Positions 1-7,386 of a stretch of 26,920 bases of DNA are shown in pieces. This DNA is from Nitrospirota bacterium. Its GTDB lineage: Bacteria > Nitrospirota > Nitrospiria > Nitrospirales > NS-4. How positions within the stretch are numbered: the stretch's first letter is position 1; each line of letters opens with the position of its first letter. The position numbers and the translations under genes are program-made. The stretch covers positions 1 through 26,920 of the forward strand of contig VBOK01000184.1 in NCBI GenBank assembly GCA_005877565.1, read 5' to 3'. The notes beneath the pieces were generated by a model. That model was not told where the DNA came from. It did no database searches and was given only the letters and a program-made list of their open reading frames with translations.

Positions 1-281
1 AACTCACAGCCAGCGTGATGCGAAGCTTTTAGACCCTCCGACGCTTGACGAAACATTCGGATTCTCGTTCCAAGATTTTTCGACTTCCCAATGTGTAGGA
101 TTCCAAGCGGATCAATTCCACCTAATCTGCTAATAGACAGGGGTTCTCCACCTGGGGTAAATGCGCGAATCCGATAAACCCCTGGTTTCCTTTGCACGGC
201 AAGATGGTTTTTGGAATCAAACAATGGATAAGTTACCGACCATTTAATACTTTCTTTCATTTCTTCCTGTTCTATGACCAT
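1..281 (-). CDS. GIY-YIG-like nuclease, N-terminal part (runs off left edge)
   Basis: This is an open frame with no stop from an ATG at 281 to the window edge (93 complete codons), so it is a partial gene. Residues 34-38 read GVYRI and residues 60-73 read GILHIGKSKNLGTR. That matches the two strands and following helix of the GIY-YIG nuclease core, including the first-motif Tyr and the Arg of the R-I-R/nL..R region; the second motif is HIG rather than YIG. GIY-YIG domains cut DNA in repair, homing, restriction and some defence proteins; which applies here cannot be told from 93 residues. The start lies 7 nt after the stop of the HEPN-type gene, so the two are probably co-transcribed. A second ATG (codon 8) preceded by AGGAAGAA is an alternative start. 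Base composition is AT-rich like its neighbour and unlike the lpx genes. Confidence 0.6.
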   Translation of the reverse strand, partial: MVIEQEEMKESIKWSVTYPLFDSKNHLAVQRKPGVYRIRAFTPGGEPLSISRLGGIDPLGILHIGKSKNLGTRIRMFRQASEGLKASHHAGCE

Positions 282-288
282 TGCCGCC

Positions 289-981
289 TTACGCTGTCGC
301 TCGCGGATAGGGAAGTTTTCCCCACTTTAAATGGTTCCCATCTTCCATCATGATATTCCAAAAGCCTGGGACAATGACCACCAATAATTTAATGCTGGGG
401 AATAAGCTCCCGCGATTCGTCCCTCTATTGTTGGTCGCACAGCCATGAAAAATCTGCTTTCGCAATACGTATATCCTTCCTAAAACTGCTTCAAGTACCT
501 TGCCAGCCTCACCGTCGCGATACAATTCGAGAACTCGCTTGGGACCTTTCGGGCCTCTCTTGAAATCTTCTATGTTGCCTGTCCAATTGGCATCAATGAG
601 ATACGGCAGTGAAAGGAACCCTCGAATATTCACGTTTCGAATCGCATGAGCAAGGCAAGACCTTAGAGCTTCTGAGTCTGTATCCTTAAGAAGTCCAATA
701 TATTCGCCGATCCTTTCCAATTCATCAGGCGCCTCACCTTTTAACTTACGGTCTTTCGGCACACCATAAAGGGCATTCAATGCAATCCAAAGAGCTATGA
801 AAGTTTGCTCATCATCATAGTCTCTGAGAGCCGTTGCGGCTCGATCGAGCCATGAGCGAGATCGATCCATCCGATCAAGGAATCTCTGACCTTCACTCCT
901 AGCTCTAGCACGCGAAAGTTCTTGCCGAATGTGCCTAAGCCTCGTATCAAAATCCTCAATTTGTCGCTCGGAAATCAGCAT
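289..981 (-). CDS. HEPN-domain-like protein (230 aa)
   Basis: The product is a soluble protein with no signal peptide. Residues 44-73 have the pattern of an Apea/MAE-type HEPN domain (alternating charged helix, then FIALWIALNALYG). Residues 172-182 read VLRKQIFHGCA, giving the R-x4-H motif (R174, H179) typical of HEPN ribonucleases at the N-cap of the last helix. HEPN proteins act as RNases in toxin-antitoxin, abortive-infection and CRISPR systems, though some are non-catalytic. The activity here is inferred from the motif only. The gene is more AT-rich than the lpx operon on its 5' side, which suggests acquisition by transfer. The start is the ATG at 981 with only a weak GAAG upstream. It is followed after 7 nt by a GIY-YIG-like gene. 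I do not recognise a named family beyond HEPN-like. Confidence 0.6.
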   Translation of the reverse strand: MLISERQIEDFDTRLRHIRQELSRARARSEGQRFLDRMDRSRSWLDRAATALRDYDDEQTFIALWIALNALYGVPKDRKLKGEAPDELERIGEYIGLLKDTDSEALRSCLAHAIRNVNIRGFLSLPYLIDANWTGNIEDFKRGPKGPKRVLELYRDGEAGKVLEAVLGRIYVLRKQIFHGCATNNRGTNRGSLFPSIKLLVVIVPGFWNIMMEDGNHLKWGKLPYPRATA

Positions 982-1236
982 GGCAAAATCTTCGCAGTCT
1001 CACTACTTCCAATTCTTGGGAGACGGCCGGGGCCTGCGTGCGAATCACGGAGGCTCGGGCCACCGTCACTTGCCGAACAGATGCGGTCCGCCCCAGGCGG
1101 ACGGCGAGGACTGTTCGAAGGTCCGTTCGAGCAACGCTCTGGACGGAACGAGATCCGCAGCCGAGCAGATGAGAGGCTTAGTGCGGTCGAGCCGGAGTGT
1201 CTGAGCAAGAGCAGGCTCCGGCCGTCACAAGCTTCC
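982..1236. other. Intergenic spacer with two hairpins, no gene seen
   Basis: This 255-bp gap lies between the lpxK stop and the HEPN-type start. Reading frames here lack family features. Two inverted repeats are visible: GTCCGCC-CCA-GGCGGAC at 1088-1104, and GCCGGAG (1191-1197) pairing with CTCCGGC (1216-1222), the latter 14 nt beyond the lpxK stop. Neither is followed by a T run on the minus strand, so neither is a standard intrinsic terminator. Confidence 0.4.
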
Positions 1237-2349
1237 TCATCCCTGCAACACCATCCGCTCCCATTCCTCTCGCCCTTCAATCCACCGCAGGTCGATCCGC
1301 ACCGCCCACATCGCGACCTTCCGATTCTTCACCTCGTCAAGCTGCGCCAGCTTCACTGCATCTTTTTCCGTTGTGACGATCCGGTCCACACCCACCAGCT
1401 CGGCCGAGCGACGGATTCTCCCCAGATCATCCTCTGAGTATGCGTGATGGTCAGGAAAGACGCAATGATCCGCCACCGTGGCCCCGGCTGCCGCAAGGAG
1501 CCGTCGAAACGACTCCGGGTTGCCGATTCCGCTCACGGCCAGCACGCGCTCGCCCTTCAGCGCGGACGGCTCCACTGCGGCCGAGCCTCCGACCTGCACA
1601 ACCGCGCTCGGTGCAAAATCCGTGATCCAGATCGGCACCGCCGGCGCCACCGCGCGGACAGTGGCTTTGAGCTCGTCCAACCGCTGGGCCTGCGAGGCGC
1701 GCGTGACGAGCACTGCCGAGGCACGCTCCATGGCCGAGAGCGGTTCGCGCAGCCGTCCTCGCGGAAGCAGATACCCATTGCCGAACGGTGCGCCCGCATC
1801 CAGGACCAGGATATCCACGTCCCGACGCAAAGCGAGGTGTTGAAAGCCATCGTCCAGCACCAGCGTGTCGACGCCGAAGCCGTCCAGCAGGTACCGGCCC
1901 ACCAGGGGGCGGTCGGCACCGACCGCGACCGGCACGCCTGGACAGCGTTGGGCGATCAGGAAGGGCTCGTCCCCGCTGTCCTCTGGATGGCCTCGTACCG
2001 TGCGCCCATCGGAGATTTCAAGAATGGACATCCCGCTCCGCCGCTTGTACCCGCGGCTGACGACCCCGACCTTCCGGCCGCGATCCCGCAATGCCGCCGC
2101 CAGCGCGATCACGACCGGCGTCTTTCCAGTCCCCCCGACCGTCAGATTGCCCACGCTGATCACTCGGCAGGGCAGGGCCTGCTGTCTCAGCAGACCTTGC
2201 GCATAGAGCGCGGCTCTTGCCCGCATCGCAAGCCCGTAGAGGTGCGCCAGCGGAACCAGCGGCGCGAGGAGCACCCCGCCCGGTGTCCGGTTACCTACCG
2301 CGAGCAGGCGTTCCGCCCGTTGGATTGACGTTATTCGTGAATCGTTCAT
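1237..2349 (-). CDS. lpxK: Tetraacyldisaccharide 4'-kinase LpxK
   Basis: LpxK is the inner-membrane kinase that phosphorylates the 4' position of the tetraacyl disaccharide to give lipid IVA, the sixth step of the Raetz pathway. The 370-aa product has the family layout: an N-terminal hydrophobic stretch (residues 25-45, ending HLYG), the P-loop SVGNLTVGGTGKTP at about 65-78, then VVSRGY and the LDDGFQH motif. The ATG at 2349 sits inside a 7-bp repeat array, so codons 1-7 (MNDSRIT) are repeat-derived. No Shine-Dalgarno precedes it, yet the start agrees with the usual LpxK N-terminus and no better start is visible. It is the last gene of the lipid A series and follows waaA. The family assignment is secure; the exact start is less so. 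Confidence 0.95.
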   Translation of the reverse strand: MNDSRITSIQRAERLLAVGNRTPGGVLLAPLVPLAHLYGLAMRARAALYAQGLLRQQALPCRVISVGNLTVGGTGKTPVVIALAAALRDRGRKVGVVSRGYKRRSGMSILEISDGRTVRGHPEDSGDEPFLIAQRCPGVPVAVGADRPLVGRYLLDGFGVDTLVLDDGFQHLALRRDVDILVLDAGAPFGNGYLLPRGRLREPLSAMERASAVLVTRASQAQRLDELKATVRAVAPAVPIWITDFAPSAVVQVGGSAAVEPSALKGERVLAVSGIGNPESFRRLLAAAGATVADHCVFPDHHAYSEDDLGRIRRSAELVGVDRIVTTEKDAVKLAQLDEVKNRKVAMWAVRIDLRWIEGREEWERMVLQG

Positions 2350-2433
2350 CGTTAATCGTTATACGTTAAATGGGCTGTAGGGGCACGGCGCGCCGTGTCC
2401 CTACTCTTCACGATTAACGTATAACGTTTAACG
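2329..2433. repeat. Composite 7-bp repeat array with palindromic core (copy A)
   Basis: The left arm is six uninterrupted 7-bp units (CGTTATT, CGTGAAT, CGTTCAT, CGTTAAT, CGTTATA, CGTTAAA; 2329-2370). The right arm (2406-2433) is CTTCACG, ATTAACG, TATAACG, TTTAACG, i.e. the reverse complement type. Between them, 2377-2404 is a 28-bp palindrome with 14-bp arms and one mismatch (GTAGGGGCACGGCG against its partner). The array contains the lpxK start codon and the waaA stop codon. Confidence 0.85.
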
Positions 2434-3723
2434 CGCATCTCCCTCCAGGATGCGCGCAATCAAGGCCACCGTGCGCGCCAACGCCCCCTGGTTCTCCAGC
2501 ACGAGTTGATAGGCGGCCTTGCCCATCGCTTCCAGACGGGAGCGATCCATGAGGAGGGCTGTCATGACCTGCGTCATCTCATCGGTATCGTGCACCATCA
2601 CGCCCGCGCCGCAGGCGAGGAACTGCTCCGCCGCCTCGGCAAAGTGATCCATGTGCGGGCCGAAGACCACAGCCTTGCCCCAGGCCGCCGGCTCCAGCGG
2701 GCTGTGCCCGCCCACGTTCACCAGGCTGCCCCCTACGAAGACCAGCGTCGCGTCCCGATACAGTGTGGCCAGTTCCCCCCGCGTATCCAGAATGATGACG
2801 CGCGGGCCGGTGATGGGCGCGCCTCCGGCGCCGGGCAGCTTCGTCCGTCTCACAGCGGTGAACCCGTGCGATTGCACAGCCTTGACCACGTCCTCGGTCC
2901 GCTCGATATGCCGCGGGGCCAGGACCAGGACCAACGCCGGTGCGACGTCGAGCAGACGGCGGTAACAGCCCAGCACCGCTTCCTCCTCGCTCGGATGGGT
3001 GCTCCCCGCCACAAGCAGCTCCTCGCCCCCCGCCAATCTGAGGTCCTGCCTGGAGAGCAACCCCGCGGTCGCCTGCGCCGATGCGGCGACCTGATCGTAC
3101 TTGAGATTGCCGGTCCGCACGACCCGCTTCGGCTCCACGCCGAGCTGGATCATCCGCTCCACATCGCGGTCGGTCTGCATGGCGCAAAGGGTAAACGCAG
3201 CCAGCACGCGGCGAAAAAACGGCCTGATCCGGCGATACCCGGCGAAAGAGTCGGTTGAGAGCCGGCCGTTCACCAGGATGACGGGGATCCGCCGCGCCGA
3301 CGCCTCGCGCAGGAAGTTCGGCCAGAATTCCGTCTCGACCACCACGATCAGGTTCGGGCGTACGGCCAGCAAGGCGGACCGGACCGACCAGCGGAAGTCC
3401 AGCGGAAAGTAGAGGTGCGCCGCCTGCCCGGCGAGCCGGCGCAGGACCGTTTCCTTGCCGGTCTCGGTGACGGTGGACACGAACACGCGGACGGCTGGAT
3501 AGCGCGTCTTCAACTGCTGGACCAAAGAAACCACCGCCGTGGCCTCACCCATGGACACGGCATGCACCCAGATCGTCGGACGTCCATCACGGCCTTCAAC
3601 CAAGTCTCGGGGCAGCCAGCCCAGCCGCTGACGCAGGCCCGGGCGGCATCGCTTCTTGGCCAGCAGGATCGCAAAAATCACCGGTGATGCCAGGAGCAGG
3701 AGAAGATTGTAGAGAAAGAACAT
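2428..3723 (-). CDS. waaA: 3-deoxy-D-manno-octulosonic acid (Kdo) transferase WaaA/KdtA
   Basis: WaaA transfers Kdo from CMP-Kdo to lipid IVA at the cytoplasmic face of the inner membrane. The 431-aa product has an N-terminal hydrophobic anchor (residues 2-22) and a GT-B fold of family GT30. The motif IWVHAVSMGE (51-60) carries Glu60, the family's catalytic base. VVETEFWPN, VNGRLS and the nucleotide-binding FVGGSLVNVGGHSPLEPA are also conserved. Length matches the family (about 425 aa). The stop TAA is formed by a CGTTAAA unit of the repeat array, so the protein ends D-A-R. It sits between the DUF374 acyltransferase and lpxK. Whether it adds one or two Kdo residues cannot be read from the sequence. 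Confidence 0.95.
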   Translation of the reverse strand: MFFLYNLLLLLASPVIFAILLAKKRCRPGLRQRLGWLPRDLVEGRDGRPTIWVHAVSMGEATAVVSLVQQLKTRYPAVRVFVSTVTETGKETVLRRLAGQAAHLYFPLDFRWSVRSALLAVRPNLIVVVETEFWPNFLREASARRIPVILVNGRLSTDSFAGYRRIRPFFRRVLAAFTLCAMQTDRDVERMIQLGVEPKRVVRTGNLKYDQVAASAQATAGLLSRQDLRLAGGEELLVAGSTHPSEEEAVLGCYRRLLDVAPALVLVLAPRHIERTEDVVKAVQSHGFTAVRRTKLPGAGGAPITGPRVIILDTRGELATLYRDATLVFVGGSLVNVGGHSPLEPAAWGKAVVFGPHMDHFAEAAEQFLACGAGVMVHDTDEMTQVMTALLMDRSRLEAMGKAAYQLVLENQGALARTVALIARILEGDAR

Positions 3724-3730
3724 AGCCGCT

Positions 3731-3755
3731 CGTTAATAACGGTTAACGAGTAACG
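3731..3755. repeat. Short 7-bp repeat array (copy B)
   Basis: Three consecutive 7-bp units of the NNTAACG type (AATAACG, GTTAACG, AGTAACG; 3735-3755) follow an overlapping CGTTAAT (3731-3737). The array fills the waaA/acyltransferase junction and provides the stop codon (CGT TAA) for the acyltransferase in either of its two frames. Confidence 0.65.
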
Positions 3756-4401
3756 TCCTCGACCGCGTGATCCGCCTCGTCGCCGAGCTTGTTGAGCGCA
3801 GTCTCCACCTCCACCCGCTTCGCTTCAAGCTGCACGCGATCCGCGTCGCGCGGTACCCAAATCGGCTCGCCCCACGCAAAGCAGGCCCGGCTGAACGGCA
3901 GCGGGACTTCGAACCGGTCCCAGCTCCGGAAGAGTTTTTTTTTGAGGCGGCGAAGGTCAGCGGGGTGATCGGAAGCCCCGTCAGCTTCGCCAGCTCGACC
4001 ACGCCGGGCTGCGCGACGCACCGGGGTCCCCGCGGGCCGTCCGGGGTCACCGCCAGATCGAAGCCCTCACGCCCCAGCCGCGCCATCTGGCGGAGCGCCC
4101 GCGCGCCCCCGCGCGTGGTGGAGCCGCGGATGGCGTCAAAGCCGAACCTGCGCACGATCCGATGGATCAGTTCGCCGTCGCGGTGCTCGCTGATCAGGAC
4201 GTGGAGCCGTGAGCCTCCGTAGCACAGGGGCATCATGAGCTGGCGGCTGTGCCAGAAAGCGATGATGACGCCACTGCCTGACTCCCAGAACGCCCGGACG
4301 CGCTCGGCATGGAGCGTGCGGATCCGCAACGTCCACCCCAGCGCACGGATCAGCGCATAGCCGATCGGGGGCAGTATTGTAAGTTTCAGCCAATTCCACA
4401 T
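3743..4401 (-). pseudogene. Lysophospholipid acyltransferase family (DUF374), split by a frameshift at A9
   Basis: The first part (about 153 residues from ATG 4401) has the DUF374 acyltransferase pattern: an N-terminal membrane helix, IIAFWHSRQLMMP, ISEHRDGELI and VTPDGPRGPR. After TFAASKK the frame degenerates and would stop at 3733. The true C-terminus (KLFRSWDRFEVPLPFSRACF, GEPIWVPRD) lies in another frame that ends at 3743. The switch falls on nine consecutive A on the coding strand (T9 at 3935-3943). One extra A, or a -1 slip on A-AAA-AAA, restores S-KKK-LFRSWDRFEV and a 219-aa protein of normal length. It may be a sequencing indel, a real mutation, or programmed slippage. Next to waaA, msbA and lpxK it may acylate lipid A, as a LpxL-like enzyme would, but that is inference. 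AAAGAG precedes the start. Confidence 0.8.
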
Positions 4402-4414
4402 AACTCTTTAAAGC

Positions 4415-4487
4415 CGTTATTCGTTATACGTTAATCGTGAAGGCTTCTTGGTTTGACCGTTTAACGAATAACGATTAACGATTAACG
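4415..4487. repeat. 7-bp repeat array (copy C)
   Basis: The left arm is CGTTATT, CGTTATA, CGTTAAT, CGTGAAG (4415-4442). The right arm is TTTAACG, AATAACG, ATTAACG, ATTAACG (4460-4487). The arms are inverted relative to one another and are separated by 17 bp with no strong palindrome. The right arm overlaps the end of msbA, whose last codons (D-V-N-R-stop) it encodes. Confidence 0.85.
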
Positions 4488-6223
4488 TCATTGTCCTCGT
4501 GATCCAGGAATTGCATCTGATAGAGCCTTTGATACGTGCCTCCGCGCGCCAGGAGATCGTCATGGCGGCCTATTTCGACCACACGACCTCCGGCCAGGAC
4601 GACAATCCGGTCGGCTCTCTGGACCGTGGAGAGCCGATGGGCGATCACGAAGGTGGTCCGGTTTTTCATGAGATTGGCCAAGGCCATCTGGACCATGCGC
4701 TCCGATTCTGTATCAAGCGACGAGGTGGCTTCGTCCAGGATGAGGATGGGGGGATTGCGCAGCAACGCCCTCGCGATGGCCAAACGCTGGCGTTCTCCGC
4801 CTGAAAGCTTCACTCCGTTTTCCCCGATCAGGGTGTCGTACCCGTTCGGCAGCTTCAGGATGAACTCATGGGCATACGCCGCGCGGGCGGCCTCAATGAC
4901 GGCCTCGTCGCTGATCTCGTCCTTGCCGTAGGCGATGTTGTTACGCACCGTGTCGTCGAACAGGAGGGTCTCCTGCGAGACGATCCCGATCTGCCGCCGG
5001 AGCGCGGCCAGGAGGATCTCGCGGAGGTCCACGCCGTCGATGAGGATCGCCCCTTCCGTCGGATCGTAAAAGCGGGGAATGAGGTTCACGAGGGTCGTCT
5101 TGCCGGCGCCGCTGCTCCCCACGAGAGCCAGCACTTCGCCAGCACGAACCGTCAGCGAAATACCGCGCAAGGCCCAGGTCTCGACGCCGTCGTAGCGAAA
5201 GGACACACTGCGCAGCTCGATCGAGGTCCGCACCCCGTCGAGGCCAAGCACGCCAGTATCGGTCGCTGCCTCGGTCTCGACATCCAGAACGGCAAAGACC
5301 CGCTCGGCTGCCGAGAGGGCTTGCTGGATCGTATTGTTGGACGTCGCCACGCGCTTGATCGGGTTGTACATCAGGAACACCGCCGTGAGAAAGGAGAAGA
5401 ACGTTCCCGGCGTCATCGTCCCCCGAATGACCTGCGAGCCGCCATACCAGATGATTCCGGCTACTCCGATGACCCCAACCGCTTCCAGCACGGGCGAGGT
5501 GATGGCAGCGACCTGTGTCGACTTCATCAAGGAGCGCAAGTACGCCACGTTGTGCCGCGCAAAACGCCGATCTTCGGCGGACTCCTGCGTAAAGCCCTTC
5601 ACGATGCGGATGCCGGTCAGCGTCTCCTGCAAGGCTGTGGACATGTCGGCCGTTCGCTCTTGGCCGATCGTGGCGATCCTCCTCAGCCGATTGCCGAACC
5701 GGACCATCGGATAGATTGACAACGGGATCACGACACTCGACAGCAGGGTCAACTGCCAATTCTGATAGAACACCACGCCGAACAGGACGAGGAACGTCAG
5801 GCTTTGCTGGAAGAGATCCTTGAGGACACCGGACACGGCGTTCTGAATCCAGTTCACGTCGTTGATGACGCGGGACATCATCCGGCTGGACGGATTCTTG
5901 AGATGGAAGCCGACCGGGAGCCTCATCAGGTGGCTGAAGAGCTGCTGGCGGATGTCGGTCACGACGCGGCTTCCGACGTAGACCATCAGATAGGTCTGGC
6001 CATAGCTCGCGATCCCTTTGAGCACCGACACGGCCATCAGCGCCACCGGCAGGAGGATCAGCCACGTCGGGTTCCTGTTGATGAAGATCTCGTCGAGAGC
6101 GGGACGCACGAGCCAGGCATAAGCGCCCGTAAAGGCAGCCACCAGCCCTGAGCAGACAGCAGCCGCAATGAGGCGCACCCAGTAAGGTCTCAAATACTGC
6201 AGTAATCTTAGGTACAACTTCAT
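4475..6223 (-). CDS. msbA: Lipid A export ABC transporter MsbA
   Basis: MsbA is a homodimeric half-transporter that flips the lipid A core across the inner membrane. The 582-aa product has a six-helix transmembrane domain (about 15-300) and a nucleotide-binding domain (about 335-570). The Walker A is GSSGAGKTT (369-377), the signature LSGGERQ (473-479), the Walker B LILDEAT and the switch His is in IAHRLST. The frame extends further upstream, but the ATG at 6223 overlaps the lpxB stop as ATGA and begins the family-typical MKLYLRLLQYLRPYW; earlier codons are lpxB shadow. The 3' end lies within repeat copy C. Its place between lpxB and waaA supports MsbA over a generic multidrug exporter. Confidence 0.92.
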   Translation of the reverse strand: MKLYLRLLQYLRPYWVRLIAAAVCSGLVAAFTGAYAWLVRPALDEIFINRNPTWLILLPVALMAVSVLKGIASYGQTYLMVYVGSRVVTDIRQQLFSHLMRLPVGFHLKNPSSRMMSRVINDVNWIQNAVSGVLKDLFQQSLTFLVLFGVVFYQNWQLTLLSSVVIPLSIYPMVRFGNRLRRIATIGQERTADMSTALQETLTGIRIVKGFTQESAEDRRFARHNVAYLRSLMKSTQVAAITSPVLEAVGVIGVAGIIWYGGSQVIRGTMTPGTFFSFLTAVFLMYNPIKRVATSNNTIQQALSAAERVFAVLDVETEAATDTGVLGLDGVRTSIELRSVSFRYDGVETWALRGISLTVRAGEVLALVGSSGAGKTTLVNLIPRFYDPTEGAILIDGVDLREILLAALRRQIGIVSQETLLFDDTVRNNIAYGKDEISDEAVIEAARAAYAHEFILKLPNGYDTLIGENGVKLSGGERQRLAIARALLRNPPILILDEATSSLDTESERMVQMALANLMKNRTTFVIAHRLSTVQRADRIVVLAGGRVVEIGRHDDLLARGGTYQRLYQMQFLDHEDNDVNR

Positions 6224-7386
6224 CGCGCGCCCGCCTCCCGGCGGCGAAGCTGCCCGAGCACCACCTCCGCCGCGCGGCTCGACGCCCCTGGCGTCCCGAG
6301 CAGGTCCCGCACGCGGGCCATCTCGGCCCGCATCGCTTCGCAAGAGGACGCATCGTCGAGGATGCGCCGCGCCTGGTCGGCCAGACGGGCCGGCGTGGCG
6401 TGATGCTGGATGAGTTCCGGAATGAACGTCCGCCCGGCGACGAGATTGGGCAGACCGATGCTGCGGACCCGGACCAGCAGACGCGCGAGCAGGTAGGTGA
6501 GCCAGGGCGCCTTGTAGACGATCACCATCGGGGTGCCGATGATGGCAGCCTGCAACGTCGCCGTGCCGGAGGCGATGAAGAGCAGATCAGCGACGGCCAT
6601 GACTCCGTTCGGGTCCCGCGCGACCAGGCGCACGTCCAGCCCGGCGCCATCGCATAGGCGCTTGATCTCATCCGGGTCCACCGTCTCGGCGACCGCCAGG
6701 ATCGCCTTGAGCGACCGACCCTGGCCCTGCAACAGCCGCACGGCCTCCAGCATGACCGGCAGGAGCGCGCGGACTTCTCCGGCGCGGCTCCCCGGCAGGA
6801 GGCCGATCACGCACGCTTCGCGCGGCAGGCCGTAGGTGGCCCGCAGGCGGTCCCGATCGTAGGACGGCGCGACCTCATCCAGCAGCGGATGCCCGACGAA
6901 CGTGCAGGGAACACCGGCCCGGCGGTAGAGCTCTGCCTCGAACGTCAGGATGACCACCACATGGTCCACGCGGCGCTGGATCCACCGCATGCGGCGCGGC
7001 CGCCACGCCCAGAGCTGCGGCGCGATGTAATAGACCACGCGACGCCCGGCCCGCTTGGCTACACGGGCGAAGTGGAAATTGAGTCCGGGATTGTCGATCA
7101 GGACGACGAGGTCGAGGGGGTCCTGCCGCAACATCCGTCTGATGGCGAGAACCCGGCGGGCCAGGGCGCGGACCGCGGAAGGCCCGACGATCCCGATCAC
7201 ATTCAGGTGGCCGAGGCTCTGCACCAACTCCACGCCGGCGGCCTGCATGCGTGGGCCGCCCACGCCCAGAATCGAAAGCTCGGGGGCCTTGGCTCGCAGG
7301 GCGGCGGCGAGATTGGCGCCGTGCACATCGCCCGAAGCTTCACCCGCGATGATGAGAATGCGTGGTGATCGCGTTGATGATGGCAT
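6220..7386 (-). CDS. lpxB: Lipid-A-disaccharide synthase LpxB
   Basis: LpxB condenses UDP-2,3-diacylglucosamine with lipid X (2,3-diacylglucosamine 1-phosphate) to form the lipid A disaccharide (family GT19). The 388-aa product shows IIAGEASGDVHGA near the N-terminus, LVVLIDNPGLNFH with the conserved Asp, YYIAPQLWAW, LLPGSRAGEV and the donor-site SGTATLQAA. The length is normal. The ATG at 7386 lies 47 bp inside the upstream oxidoreductase gene, and the stop overlaps the msbA start by four bases, so the three are translationally coupled. It acts directly after LpxI, also in this operon. Confidence 0.96.
   Translation of the reverse strand: MPSSTRSPRILIIAGEASGDVHGANLAAALRAKAPELSILGVGGPRMQAAGVELVQSLGHLNVIGIVGPSAVRALARRVLAIRRMLRQDPLDLVVLIDNPGLNFHFARVAKRAGRRVVYYIAPQLWAWRPRRMRWIQRRVDHVVVILTFEAELYRRAGVPCTFVGHPLLDEVAPSYDRDRLRATYGLPREACVIGLLPGSRAGEVRALLPVMLEAVRLLQGQGRSLKAILAVAETVDPDEIKRLCDGAGLDVRLVARDPNGVMAVADLLFIASGTATLQAAIIGTPMVIVYKAPWLTYLLARLLVRVRSIGLPNLVAGRTFIPELIQHHATPARLADQARRILDDASSCEAMRAEMARVRDLLGTPGASSRAAEVVLGQLRRREAGAR

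Noticed and set aside
1100..1150. Possible tRNA-like GTTCGA segments
   Set aside because: GTTCGA occurs twice but no acceptor, D or anticodon stems could be built around it.
1088..1223. Hairpins after lpxK as an intrinsic terminator
   Set aside because: Stems are present but no T run follows on the minus strand, so I kept them only as structure in the spacer.
922..1437. Plus-strand 171-codon open frame over the spacer and the lpxK end
   Set aside because: It overlaps real minus-strand genes at both ends, has no family features and is explained by high GC content.
4868..5719. Plus-strand 283-codon open frame opposite msbA
   Set aside because: The composition is a mirror of the antisense msbA codons, and msbA is a clear full-length gene.
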